From Arthrobacter globiformis (GTDB lineage Bacteria; Actinomycetota; Actinomycetes; Actinomycetales; Micrococcaceae), in NCBI RefSeq assembly GCF_030818015.1, contig NZ_JAUSZX010000001.1, forward strand, positions 2,728,001-2,792,000: DNA of 64,000 nt, in the 5' to 3' direction. Below, in pieces: positions 21,341 to 29,710 of the stretch (positions are counted from its first letter, which is position 1; each line of letters begins with the position of its first letter). A program made the position numbers and the translations under genes. The notes under the pieces are model-generated. The model made no database searches. It was not told the origin of the DNA and was given only the letters and a program-made list of their open reading frames with translations.

Positions 21341-23317
21341 TCACCCCACATGCACCCACGGGCGCTTGGTGACATCCGGCTCGGCTTCCCGCAGCACTTC
21401 CCGGGTGACCGGCGCGATCTCACCCTCTCCGAGGAACAGGAAGCGAAGCAGGTTCACCACCGGATTGCCCTCGGTCCAGCGGAAGTAGATGTGCGGCATG
21501 AGCCCGGTGACGTCCCGGATGTGCAGGAGAACGGAGGCGATGGTGTTCGGCACCACGGGCCCGTGCACCTCCAGCACCCGGTAGCCGTGCCGCACCACGC
21601 CGTGCACCTGCAGTTCGGTTTCGAAGTCGGAGGAGTCGTCCACGATCACCTCGAGGAACAGCGCCTGGTAGTGGACCGGCAGGTGGCTTACCTCGATGGC
21701 GGAGGTCAGCTTCTGCCGGTACGCCTCCGCGGTCAGTCTGCGGGGTTCGTGGGCGATGATGCCGATGGGGCCGCTCTCGTCCTCGGCGACGAACTCCAGG
21801 GCCGTCCGGTCGAGCCGGACGTGGGTGGCGTGCAGCTCGAAGGACCGCCCGATCCGGGACAGCAGCGAAATGACGATGATGCCGGCGATGAAGAAGGCGG
21901 CAATGCGGATGCCCTCGGGCCGCTCAATGATGTTCGCGACCGTCGTATAGATGAACACCAGGGCGATCAGCCCGAAGCCGGCGGTGCGCTTCCGCTGCCG
22001 CCGGCGCCGGGCGGACAGTGCGACGGCGACTGCCGCCGAGGTCATCAGCACCAGCACGCCGGTGGCGTAGGCACCGCCCTGGGCGTCGACGTCGGCCTCG
22101 AAAAGGATGGTGACCAGGAAGGCAATGACGCCGAAAACCAGCACCAGCGGCCGGACCGCCTTGGCCCACTCCGGCGCCATCCCGTACCGCGGCAGGTACC
22201 TCGGCACCAGGTTCAGCAGCCCTGCCATCGCGGACGCACCGGCGAACCACAGGATGGCGATGGTGCTCACGTCGTAGACCGTGCCGAACCCGTTCCCCAG
22301 GTACTGATGGGCCAGAAAGGCAAGGGCGCGCCCGTTGGCCTGCCCGCCGGGTTGAAATTCGGCGGCCGGAATGAGGATCACCGTGGTGAAGCTACTGGCG
22401 ATGAGGAACGCGCTCATGATCAGCGCGGCCGTGGTCAGCATGCGGCGGGTTCCCTCGACGCGGCCCGCCGGGTGCTCCTCCGTATCCGAATCCCGGCCGC
22501 GGACCTGCGGCATGACCGCCACGCCTGTTTCGAAGCCGGACAGCCCAAGGGCCAGCTTGGGAAACACCAGCAGCGCTATGGCCACCGCCAGTACAGGATT
22601 GCCGTGTGACGTCCCCAGGGCCTGCCACCAGTCCCCGACGGCGGCCGGGTGGGCCAGGGATTCGACGGCGGCTGTTGCCACCACCACGACGTTCAGTCCC
22701 AGATAGACCGCCACCAGGACGACGGCGATCCCGATCGCCTCCTTGAACCCCCGCAGGAACACGGCGGCGAGCAGGGCCAGGAGAACGAGGGTCACCGTCA
22801 CCTCCTGCCCATGCAGCCACATCGGGGCGTACGGATTCTGGATGAGGTGCGCCGTGGCGTCGGCGGCGGAAAGGGTCATGGTGATCATGAAGTCCGTCGC
22901 CGCAAAGCCGAGCAGCACCAGGACGAACAGCTTGCCGCCCCAGCGGGGGAGGAGCCGCTCCAGCATGGCGATGGAACCCTCGCCGTGGGAACTTTCGCCC
23001 GCCACGCGGCGGTACACCGGCAGTGCCCCGAACAGTGTGACGGCCACCAGGACCAGCGTGGCCAGCGGGGAAATGACGCCGGCAGCGAGCGCGGCGATGG
23101 CGGGCTGGTAGCCGAGCGTGGAGAAGTAGTCCACGCCGGTCAGGCACATGACCTGCCACCATGCATGCTTCCGCTCGTGGGCCATGGTCCGGCCGCCGGG
23201 TCCCTGGTGGGATCCTTTGCTGTCCTGCAGACCCAGCAGCAGCCAGCTGTTGAGCCGCTGCCTCCGGGTGTGGCGCAGCGCCGAGGGTTCCGCCGGTGGG
23301 CGGCTCATGGTGGTCAT
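21341..23317 (-). CDS. APC-superfamily permease with soluble C-terminal domain
   Basis: Permease of 658 residues. About 12 membrane segments lie between about residues 60 and 490, starting after [17 protein letters not shown], and a soluble domain follows (about 495-658). The membrane part is APC (amino acid-polyamine-cation) type. The C-terminal domain includes [14 protein letters not shown] and [14 protein letters not shown], which resembles the FxLGRE-type tail of KUP potassium transporters. It diverges from a KdpD/KdpE-like pair, so potassium uptake is a reasonable hypothesis, though most databases would call it an amino acid transporter. Start at 23317 is chosen for GAAAGG 4 nt upstream; 23308 and 23329 are alternatives. 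Confidence 0.78.
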   Translation of the reverse strand: MTTMSRPPAEPSALRHTRRQRLNSWLLLGLQDSKGSHQGPGGRTMAHERKHAWWQVMCLTGVDYFSTLGYQPAIAALAAGVISPLATLVLVAVTLFGALPVYRRVAGESSHGEGSIAMLERLLPRWGGKLFVLVLLGFAATDFMITMTLSAADATAHLIQNPYAPMWLHGQEVTVTLVLLALLAAVFLRGFKEAIGIAVVLVAVYLGLNVVVVATAAVESLAHPAAVGDWWQALGTSHGNPVLAVAIALLVFPKLALGLSGFETGVAVMPQVRGRDSDTEEHPAGRVEGTRRMLTTAALIMSAFLIASSFTTVILIPAAEFQPGGQANGRALAFLAHQYLGNGFGTVYDVSTIAILWFAGASAMAGLLNLVPRYLPRYGMAPEWAKAVRPLVLVFGVIAFLVTILFEADVDAQGGAYATGVLVLMTSAAVAVALSARRRRQRKRTAGFGLIALVFIYTTVANIIERPEGIRIAAFFIAGIIVISLLSRIGRSFELHATHVRLDRTALEFVAEDESGPIGIIAHEPRRLTAEAYRQKLTSAIEVSHLPVHYQALFLEVIVDDSSDFETELQVHGVVRHGYRVLEVHGPVVPNTIASVLLHIRDVTGLMPHIYFRWTEGNPVVNLLRFLFLGEGEIAPVTREVLREAEPDVTKRPWVHVG

Positions 23318-23337
23318 GGTGCCTTTCATCTGTGGTG

Positions 23338-23389
23338 GTGCCCCGCGGCCGCGGTATCTCACCGATGCCGCGGGATTTCGTTGGGGCAC
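23338..23389 (-). promoter_or_regulatory. Nested inverted repeats in the leader of the APC permease gene
   Basis: GTGCCCC (23338-23344) pairs with GGGGCAC (23383-23389), and inside it CCGCGG (23349-23354) pairs with CCGCGG (23368-23373). In RNA read on the minus strand this forms a two-part stem about 20 nt before the start codon. It does not match a riboswitch class that I can recognise. Confidence 0.45.
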
Positions 23390-23519
23390 AGCCGAACGTA
23401 GCACCGGGCAGGAGCGGCGGAACCGCCGGAAGCCGAATCTTGACGGATCCTTAACGCCGTTGTGAAGCACCCCACCGCGCGTGCCGCCTTGGCCACCGGA
23501 CTGGTGAAAGAATGGCGTC

Positions 23520-25508
23520 ATGGCAGGGGAACGGATCGTCATTGGCCTGTCGGGAGGCCTTGAGGGGGAGGTCCTGATCCGCCGTGCCGTCAAGGTCCTG
23601 GACGGGGCTGGCGGCGGGGACCTGCTCGCCGTCCACATCCGTTCCGCGGAAGGCGCGTCGCGCGAATCAACCAGCGCCCTCGAATCTCAGCGCCGCCTGG
23701 TGGTAGAGCTGGGCGGCAGTTACCACACCGTCGCCGCGCAAGACCCCGTCGAAGCACTCCTCGGGTTCGCGTCCCATGTGGGCGCCACCCGGCTGGTCAT
23801 CGGCCAGTCGCGGGCACGCCCGCTCTCGAGGCTTTTCACTGGCGCGACGGAGACACGGATCATCCGCCGTGCCGGGGCCCTCGACGTGCAGGTGGTGCCG
23901 CATCCGCTGGCCGGGCGAGGCACAGGCCGGCGGCGGCAGCGGGACCTCGGCCGCGCGCGCGTCGCCGTCGGGTTCGTGCTGGCGGCCGCCGTCCCCATCC
24001 TGATGCAGCTGGCGCTCGCCGTCATCGAGCACAGTGTGGCCACTGCCGTCCTGGTCCAGCTCGCCGGGGCCGTGGCCGTGGCGCTTGTGGGAGGCCTCTG
24101 GCCGGCTGTCGCGGGTGCGCTCTGGAGCAGCCTGCTGGTCAACTACTTCTCGACGCCGCCGCTTGGTGAGCTGGCCATCAAAGACCCGCAGGACCTGCTT
24201 TCCCTGGGCGTGTTCGTGGGCGTCTCGGTTGCCGTGGCCGGCGTCGTGGACAGGTCCGCCCGGCGCTCCAAGGAAGCCGCCCGGGCGCGCGCCGAGGCCG
24301 CGACGCTCGGCGAGCTGGCCCGCGGAGCCACACGCGCGGAGGACACGGTGGGCAGCCTGCTGGAACAGGCGCTGGACGTCTTCGGAGTCCGCGGGGCGGC
24401 TCTCTTCAGCGGGCCGGCTTTCCGGAACGGGATGGCTTCTGGCGATGCGCAGCCTTTCGGTGCCGCGCCTGCTTTCCGCGACGGGGAGGGCGGGGCAGGG
24501 AGGAAGCTGCTTGCGAGTGCGGGCGAGCTGACCGATTCTGAACGGGAAGGCGCGGACTTTGCCGAGCACACCGTGGAACCGGTCGACGACGGCACCTGGC
24601 TGGTGCTGTTCGGCAGGACGGTGCCGGCCGCCGACAGTAGCCTGCTGGGCGCCTTCGCAGCGCACGTGCTGGCTCAGCTGGAGCGCCGGCAACTGGCCGC
24701 CAGCCGCCTGGAGGTGCTGCGGCTAGCCGAAGGTAACACCATGCGCACCGCCATCCTGCGGGCTGTCTCGCATGACCTCCGCACGCCGCTCGCCGGCATC
24801 AAGCTCGCCGTCGGCGGTCTCCTGCAGACCGCCGTCAGCTACACCCCCGAAGAGAAACAGGAGCTTTTGGAAACCATCGACGAATGCTCGGACCGGCTGG
24901 ACGCCCTGGTGGGAAACCTCTTGGACATGTCCAGGATCACGGCCGACTCGGTGCGCCCCCTGATGAAGCCCGTCCGGTGGCTCGACGTCGTGCCTCCGGC
25001 GCTGCGTGGCCTTCCGCCGGGCAGGGTGCGGGTGGTATTGCCGCCGAACCTTCCCGCCGTCGACGCTGACGCGGTCCTGCTGGAACGCGTCATCGCCAAC
25101 ATCGCAGAAAACGCGGTCAAGTACGCGCCCGCATCGGACGTCACCGTGACCTCGGCGTCGGGCGGGCTCAGCGGCGCCGTCCTCAACGGCCACCCGGCCG
25201 GCGAGCTGCGGATCATCGACCACGGACGCGGCGTGCCAGACCGCAACGTGCCAGCGATGTTCCGGCCCTTCCAGCGCCTGGATGATCTGTCGCAGTCAAC
25301 CGGCGTGGGCCTCGGACTCGCCGTGGCCAGGGGATTCGTCACGGCCATGGGCGGCAGCCTGGCGGCGGAGGAGACGCCCGGCGGGGGACTCACGATGGTC
25401 ATCCGGCTTCCCCTCTCGACGGGGCACGGCTCACCAGGGCATGACGGGCACGACGGCGGGCCATCCGCCGCTATTCCTGCCGTTTCTCCACAGGAGACTG
25501 CCCAGTGA
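23520..25508 (+). CDS. KdpD-like sensor histidine kinase lacking the N-terminal KdpD domain
   Basis: Membrane sensor kinase of 662 residues. Domain order: universal-stress-protein (Usp) domain (about 5-125), four hydrophobic segments of the DUF4118 type (about 145-245), a GAF-like segment (about 270-400), HisKA with phospho-acceptor His418 in [11 protein letters not shown], and HATPase with [19 protein letters not shown] and [11 protein letters not shown]. This equals KdpD of E. coli minus its first 200 or so residues, the part with a Walker A motif. KdpD senses potassium shortage or osmotic stress; here kdpFABC is absent and the divergent neighbour is an APC permease. The stop overlaps the regulator start by 4 bp. 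Confidence 0.88.
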   Translation: MAGERIVIGLSGGLEGEVLIRRAVKVLDGAGGGDLLAVHIRSAEGASRESTSALESQRRLVVELGGSYHTVAAQDPVEALLGFASHVGATRLVIGQSRARPLSRLFTGATETRIIRRAGALDVQVVPHPLAGRGTGRRRQRDLGRARVAVGFVLAAAVPILMQLALAVIEHSVATAVLVQLAGAVAVALVGGLWPAVAGALWSSLLVNYFSTPPLGELAIKDPQDLLSLGVFVGVSVAVAGVVDRSARRSKEAARARAEAATLGELARGATRAEDTVGSLLEQALDVFGVRGAALFSGPAFRNGMASGDAQPFGAAPAFRDGEGGAGRKLLASAGELTDSEREGADFAEHTVEPVDDGTWLVLFGRTVPAADSSLLGAFAAHVLAQLERRQLAASRLEVLRLAEGNTMRTAILRAVSHDLRTPLAGIKLAVGGLLQTAVSYTPEEKQELLETIDECSDRLDALVGNLLDMSRITADSVRPLMKPVRWLDVVPPALRGLPPGRVRVVLPPNLPAVDADAVLLERVIANIAENAVKYAPASDVTVTSASGGLSGAVLNGHPAGELRIIDHGRGVPDRNVPAMFRPFQRLDDLSQSTGVGLGLAVARGFVTAMGGSLAAEETPGGGLTMVIRLPLSTGHGSPGHDGHDGGPSAAIPAVSPQETAQ

Positions 25509-26179
25509 CCGGCGTCCTCGTGGTGGACGATGACCAGCATCTGCTGAAGGCCCTGCGGATCACGCTGCAGGCGCATGGCTATGCGGTGGAGACGGCGGCG
25601 GACGGCGAGGCGGCGCTGATTGCCGCCTCCCGCAATCCGCCGGGGATTGTTGTCCTGGACCTCGGACTGCCCGACATGGACGGCGCCGCGGTGCTCAGGG
25701 AGCTTCGCCGCTGGAGCACCGCACCGGTCCTGGTGCTCTCGGCCCGGCACGGCTCATCAGACAAGGTGGACGCCCTCGACGCCGGCGCGGACGATTACAT
25801 CACCAAGCCCTTTGGACTGGAGGAGCTCCTGGCCCGGCTTCGCGCACTCCTGCGCCGCGCCCCGGAAGCCACCGAGCCGTCCACGGTGGATACCCCGGAG
25901 TTCAGCGTGGACCTGGGACGGCGGATGGTCACCCGGAACGGAGAGCCCGTCCGGCTCACCCCCACGGAGTGGAGCATCCTCGAACTGCTGGTGCGGAACC
26001 CGGGGAAGCTCATTACCCAGCAGCAGATCCTGGCCAGCGTGTGGGGGCCCGCCTACGAGAAGGAAGCCAACTACCTGCGCGTCTACATGGCGCAGCTCCG
26101 GCGCAAGCTCGAGGCGGACACCGGCAACCCGCGCCATCTGCTGACCGAGGCCGGCATCGGCTACCGCTTCCGGCCCTGA
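25505..26179 (+). CDS. KdpE-like OmpR-family response regulator
   Basis: Response regulator of 224 residues: receiver domain (1-115) with acidic pocket VVDDD (6-10), phospho-acceptor Asp52 in VVLDLGLPDMDG and the conserved Lys in YITKPFG; winged-helix OmpR/PhoB DNA-binding domain (about 125-222) with LTPTEWSILELL and YLRVYMAQLRRKLE. Its GTG start overlaps the kinase stop (GTGA), so the pair is translationally coupled. Probable target is the divergent permease, by inference. Confidence 0.92.
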   Translation: MTGVLVVDDDQHLLKALRITLQAHGYAVETAADGEAALIAASRNPPGIVVLDLGLPDMDGAAVLRELRRWSTAPVLVLSARHGSSDKVDALDAGADDYITKPFGLEELLARLRALLRRAPEATEPSTVDTPEFSVDLGRRMVTRNGEPVRLTPTEWSILELLVRNPGKLITQQQILASVWGPAYEKEANYLRVYMAQLRRKLEADTGNPRHLLTEAGIGYRFRP

Positions 26180-26223
26180 CCTGCACCTATGAACGGACCG
26201 TGAACTTCCGTGAACCCCTATGA
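26177..26223 (+). repeat. Cluster of five TGA-containing repeats after the response-regulator gene
   Basis: TGA occurs at 26177 (true stop), 26190, 26201, 26211 and 26221, in short related units such as CCTATGAA (twice) and CCGTGAAC (twice). The five stops cover all three reading frames within 47 bp. Confidence 0.65.
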
Positions 26224-26305
26224 AGGGGAGCCGGATTCGGGCAACATGTGTAATGCCGGGCGCCGCGCAGCGGGCGCCACATGTACAGCCGAAGGAGAAC
26301 CGATC

Positions 26306-26734
26306 GTGTCCACCCTGCTCAACCCGTACATCAGCTTCCGTGACAACGCCCGCGACGCCATGACCTTCTACCAGTCGGTGTTCGGCGGCGACCTGGCGCT
26401 CAGCACCTTCGGGGAGTTCAACGCCAGTGAAGATCCCGCGGAGTCGGACAAGATCATGCACGGCATGCTGACCTCGGAGAAGGGGCTCGTCCTCATGGGG
26501 GCCGACACCCCCAACTCCATGGACTACTCGCCGGGGAGCACAATTTCCGTGTCGCTCAGCGGCGACGACGAGACCGAACTGCGCGGCTACTACGACAAAC
26601 TGTCGGACGGCGGCACAGTCACCGTCCCGATGGAGAAGGCTCCGTGGGGCGACATCTTCGGCATGTGCACGGACAAGTTCGGCATCGCGTGGCTGGTGAA
26701 CATCAGCGGAGCCGCGGCAGCTCCGGCTTCCTAG
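26306..26734 (+). CDS. VOC-family (PhnB-like) protein
   Basis: Small protein of 142 residues in the vicinal oxygen chelate superfamily, PhnB/3-demethylubiquinone methyltransferase-like branch: LNPYISFRDNARDAMTFYQ at the N-terminus, an internal GLVLMGADT strand, and WGDIFGMCTDKFGIAWLVN near the end. The function of this branch is not known; it is usually a dimer with or without a metal. GTG 26306 has AAGGAG 7 nt upstream. Its 3' end overlaps the convergent methyltransferase gene by 32 bp. Confidence 0.8.
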   Translation: MSTLLNPYISFRDNARDAMTFYQSVFGGDLALSTFGEFNASEDPAESDKIMHGMLTSEKGLVLMGADTPNSMDYSPGSTISVSLSGDDETELRGYYDKLSDGGTVTVPMEKAPWGDIFGMCTDKFGIAWLVNISGAAAAPAS

Positions 26735-27803
26735 CGACGAAGTAGGCATTGAACGGGTCGTCGTCCAGCTCCTTGACGTCAACCTCATCGAAGCCGGCCT
26801 CCCGAACCATGGACCCGGCACGCTGGACGCCCCACACCGTGCCCAGCGCGTCGCCGCCCTGGGCGAGTGACACGGACATGCAGTGCGTGGTGGAGATGGC
26901 GTAGAGGAACGTCGCCCACGGAAGGTCGAGGTTTTCCTCGAGCTTGCTGGACGCCTTCATGTCCACCATCAGGAACGTTCCGCCGGGCCGCAGGGCCCGG
27001 TGGATGTTCCGCAGGACGGTGGCCGGGTGCGCCTGGTCGTGGATGGCATCGAAGACGGTGACCAGATCCAGCTCTTCGTCGATGTCCAGGCCGGCGGCGT
27101 CGCGCTGCTCGAAGCGCACGTTGGTGAGGCCAAGGCGCTCAGCCTCGACCCGGCCGGCGGCCAGGGCTTCCTCGAGGAAGTCATATCCGGTGAACCTGCT
27201 TGCCGGGAACGCTGCTGCCATCAGGTTCACCGCGTGGCCGGCGCCACAGCCGATATCCGCGACGTCGATTCCCGTCCGCAGCGCGTCCACGCGTCCGGCG
27301 AGCGGAACGATGGCGTCGATGAGGGACGCGTCGTGCACGGAGCCGCTGTCGGCCGCCTGGATCTCCACGAAACCCGGGTAATCTGCGTAGTTCAGGCCGC
27401 CGCCGGTCCGGAATTTGCCGGCAATCTTGCCCGCCACTTCTCCCATGAGCGTGATGTACATCAGCGTGCGGGCCAGGTTGTCCACTCCGGGGCCGGTGAC
27501 GGACGGGGCGACGTCGGGGCGCAGCAGGTAGGTCCGTGCCGCAGGGTTGTAGTCAACGAACCCGGCGGTGGTCATCCCGCCCAGCCATTCGCGGACGTAG
27601 CGCTCATTGAGTCCCGCGGCGTCGGCTACCTGCTCGCTGGTGGCGGCCGGCAGGTCCGCCATCGCTTCGAAGAGGCCGGTCTGGTAGCCGATGCTGGCCA
27701 GGATGGCCGCGGAGCTGTCATTGAGGATCCCCACCAGCCTGCCAGCAGCAGCCTCGACGGCTGCCTCGGGGGCGGTGGCTGCCTCGCTTTGGAAGGTGCT
27801 CAT
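26703..27803 (-). CDS. SAM-dependent methyltransferase with N-terminal winged helix
   Basis: Class I methyltransferase of 366 residues. The N-terminal 100 residues form a winged-helix dimerisation region (LFEAMADLPAATSEQVADAAGLNERYVREWLGGM). The SAM-binding motif I is VADIGCGAGHAVNLM (about 185-199), and motif post-I/II include FTGYDFLEEAL and DLVTVFDAIHDQ. Related actinobacterial proteins methylate small molecules; no substrate can be assigned. An AAAGG ribosome site precedes the ATG at 27803. It overlaps the VOC gene at its end. Its leader contains a duplicated 16-17 bp segment that includes the ribosome site. Confidence 0.85.
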   Translation of the reverse strand: MSTFQSEAATAPEAAVEAAAGRLVGILNDSSAAILASIGYQTGLFEAMADLPAATSEQVADAAGLNERYVREWLGGMTTAGFVDYNPAARTYLLRPDVAPSVTGPGVDNLARTLMYITLMGEVAGKIAGKFRTGGGLNYADYPGFVEIQAADSGSVHDASLIDAIVPLAGRVDALRTGIDVADIGCGAGHAVNLMAAAFPASRFTGYDFLEEALAAGRVEAERLGLTNVRFEQRDAAGLDIDEELDLVTVFDAIHDQAHPATVLRNIHRALRPGGTFLMVDMKASSKLEENLDLPWATFLYAISTTHCMSVSLAQGGDALGTVWGVQRAGSMVREAGFDEVDVKELDDDPFNAYFVARKPELPRLR

Positions 27804-27811
27804 GATTCGTG

Positions 27812-27846
27812 CCTTTCGGGAACTGCGGACCCTTTGGGAACTGCGG
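27812..27846 (-). repeat. Duplicated ribosome-site segment in the methyltransferase leader
   Basis: CCTTTCGGGAACTGCGG (27812-27828) and CCTTTGGGAACTGCGG (27831-27846) differ by one inserted base. On the minus strand each ends in AAAGG, so the Shine-Dalgarno region exists twice, the proximal copy at the right distance. Confidence 0.8.
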
Positions 27847-27945
27847 TCGGTTACTTCTGAAGGTAGGCGCGGGGCAGGCCGCCTCGCGTCGGGCGGACGA
27901 TGCATCTTTCCGTGCGGGGATGGGGCAGATCATGCAGGCCGCTGC

Positions 27946-29586
27946 TTAGGAGCCCGGGAGGCCATGCTCGCGCGCCCACGCCGCGGCGCCGGTGCGAGAG
28001 GAGACGCCGATCTTGCCGAAGATGTTCGCCAGGTGGCGGCCCACCGTTTTCTCGCTGATCACCAGGGCATCGGCCACCTGGCGGTTGCTCGCTCCGCCGC
28101 TGACCAGCGCCAGGACCTCGGCTTCCCGCGCCGTCAGGCCGCCCGGCGCGGACCCTCGAATCCGTTGGAGATTAGCCTGGAGCCGCTGGAGGTCGGGTGC
28201 TGCGCCAAGCTGCCGGTAGATGGCCGCCGCCGTGGCCAGGTCCGCGTCAGCTGCTTCCGGATATCCCAGGGACCTGCGGCAGGACGATTCCAGTTCATGG
28301 ATTACCGCCGTGCTGTAGCGGGCCCGCTGGTCGCGGTAAATCCGGCCTGCCGCTTCGAAGGCTGACAGGGCATCGGCCGGCCGGGCCGCGGCCAGGAGCA
28401 CCACACCCCGGGTGTGGCTTGCCCACGCCCGCAGGCCAGGGGAGGAGTAGCGGGCGGCCGTCTGTTCCAGTTCGGCGCAGTATGTTGCAGCGAGGTCCCC
28501 GTCGCCGCAGGCGCCGGCCAGTTCGGTGGCGGCCAGGAGCAGCCGGGCTTTGTCCAAGGGGCCGCATTCGGCCAGAGCGACCCGCAGCTCCTCCAGCGCC
28601 AGGCCGCGTTCACCGGTGGCAAGGTGGAGCCAGGCCTCTCCCGGCTGCGGTTCGACGCCGAGTGCCCGTGCGCGGGCATAGGCATCGAGGGCGCCGGCCG
28701 GGTCGCCCCGCAGCCGGCTTATCTCGCCCAGTTCGTAGTAGCCGGCGCCTGCCATCCAGCCGTGGGACTGGGCGAGCCTGTCGCTCAGGGGCCGGAGTTC
28801 CCGTTCCGCGGCATCCCAGTTGCCCTCCGTGCACAGGAGCTGGAGCTCGTGGACCCGGGTCACGTCGGCATAGACGAATGTGCGGGACTGGCCAGCCGTC
28901 CACCGCTCCATGGCCGTGGTCCAGGACCGCATCCGGGAGAAGTCCCCCAGCACGTGGCAGAGATGGGTCACCGTGCAGTAGATGTCGCCGGCCCACTCCT
29001 GCGGAACCTGGCCGGCAAGGACAGGAAGCATGGCCTCGTCGAGGTCCCGGAATCCTGCTTCAGTCTGTCCCTCCCGGACACGTGCCAGGCCGGACAGGAC
29101 CCTGGCAAAGCACGCCAGCGCCGGGTCCCCGAAGCGTACGGCGAGTGCTTCGACCGTTGCGGCGGCAGCCCGGGCTGGTGCCGGATCGCCCTCAACGTCC
29201 ATTGTCATGCCCGCCTCCAGGTAGAGCAGGTAGCCGCTGGGCGGACCTTCCGGCAGCCCCTCCAGCATGCGGCGTGCCCTGTTCAGCCAGCCCGAGGCCA
29301 CGGCGAGGTCGCCCCGGGTGCCCCAGCGGAGGGACAGGTTGAGCGCCGCCATCGCCGCACCCGTCCGGTCGCCATCCGTGGCCAGCCGGTGGTACAGTTC
29401 CTCGGCCGTAGCCAGCGCCGCGGACGTGTCGCCCAGCCACCAGGCCGAACTCGCCAGCGCATCAAGATCCGGGGCGTCCAGCGGTGCCCGCAGGCGCGCG
29501 GCGCCGAAGCCGCGCCGTGCAGCGGCCCAGTCCCGCCGGTCGTAGGCCTCGCGGGCAGTCAGGATCAATTGTTCGAGTTCAGGCAT
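27946..29586 (-). CDS. LuxR-family regulator with TPR-like N-terminal region
   Basis: Transcription regulator of 546 residues. The C-terminal GerE/LuxR helix-turn-helix (about 480-540) reads LTAREAEVLALVSGGASNRQ and SEKTVGRHLANIFGKIGVSSR. The first 470 residues are Ala/Leu-rich helical repeats of TPR type (AAARRGFGAAR, GDRTGAAMAALNLS and similar), without the ATPase domain of MalT/LAL regulators; this resembles MalT-type regulators that have lost the NTPase. Target genes unknown; the methyltransferase downstream on the same strand is 142 bp away and has its own leader. Confidence 0.82.
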   Translation of the reverse strand: MPELEQLILTAREAYDRRDWAAARRGFGAARLRAPLDAPDLDALASSAWWLGDTSAALATAEELYHRLATDGDRTGAAMAALNLSLRWGTRGDLAVASGWLNRARRMLEGLPEGPPSGYLLYLEAGMTMDVEGDPAPARAAAATVEALAVRFGDPALACFARVLSGLARVREGQTEAGFRDLDEAMLPVLAGQVPQEWAGDIYCTVTHLCHVLGDFSRMRSWTTAMERWTAGQSRTFVYADVTRVHELQLLCTEGNWDAAERELRPLSDRLAQSHGWMAGAGYYELGEISRLRGDPAGALDAYARARALGVEPQPGEAWLHLATGERGLALEELRVALAECGPLDKARLLLAATELAGACGDGDLAATYCAELEQTAARYSSPGLRAWASHTRGVVLLAAARPADALSAFEAAGRIYRDQRARYSTAVIHELESSCRRSLGYPEAADADLATAAAIYRQLGAAPDLQRLQANLQRIRGSAPGGLTAREAEVLALVSGGASNRQVADALVISEKTVGRHLANIFGKIGVSSRTGAAAWAREHGLPGS

Positions 29587-29678
29587 GTGATTTTCCCCGG
29601 ATGAGTCCAGAGTACTGCCGCGCCCTGACGCTGGAAACGCCGGGGATGCCTGCGCCGGCCGGGCCCAATATCCGGCAC

Positions 29679-29710
29679 TTCAGAAACCTGGCCGTTCAGG
29701 AACCTGGCGG
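29679..29710 (-). repeat. 16-bp duplication containing the phosphoketolase stop codon
   Basis: TTCAGAAACCTGGCCG (29679-29694) and TTCAGGAACCTGGCGG (29695-29710) match at 14 of 16 and lie back to back. Read on the minus strand each carries TGA; the one at 29698-29696 ends the gene and the other is in another frame. Confidence 0.88.

Noticed and set aside
23318..23519. c-di-AMP (ydaO-yuaA) riboswitch before the APC permease
   Set aside because: The conserved aptamer strings were not found; only palindromes are visible.
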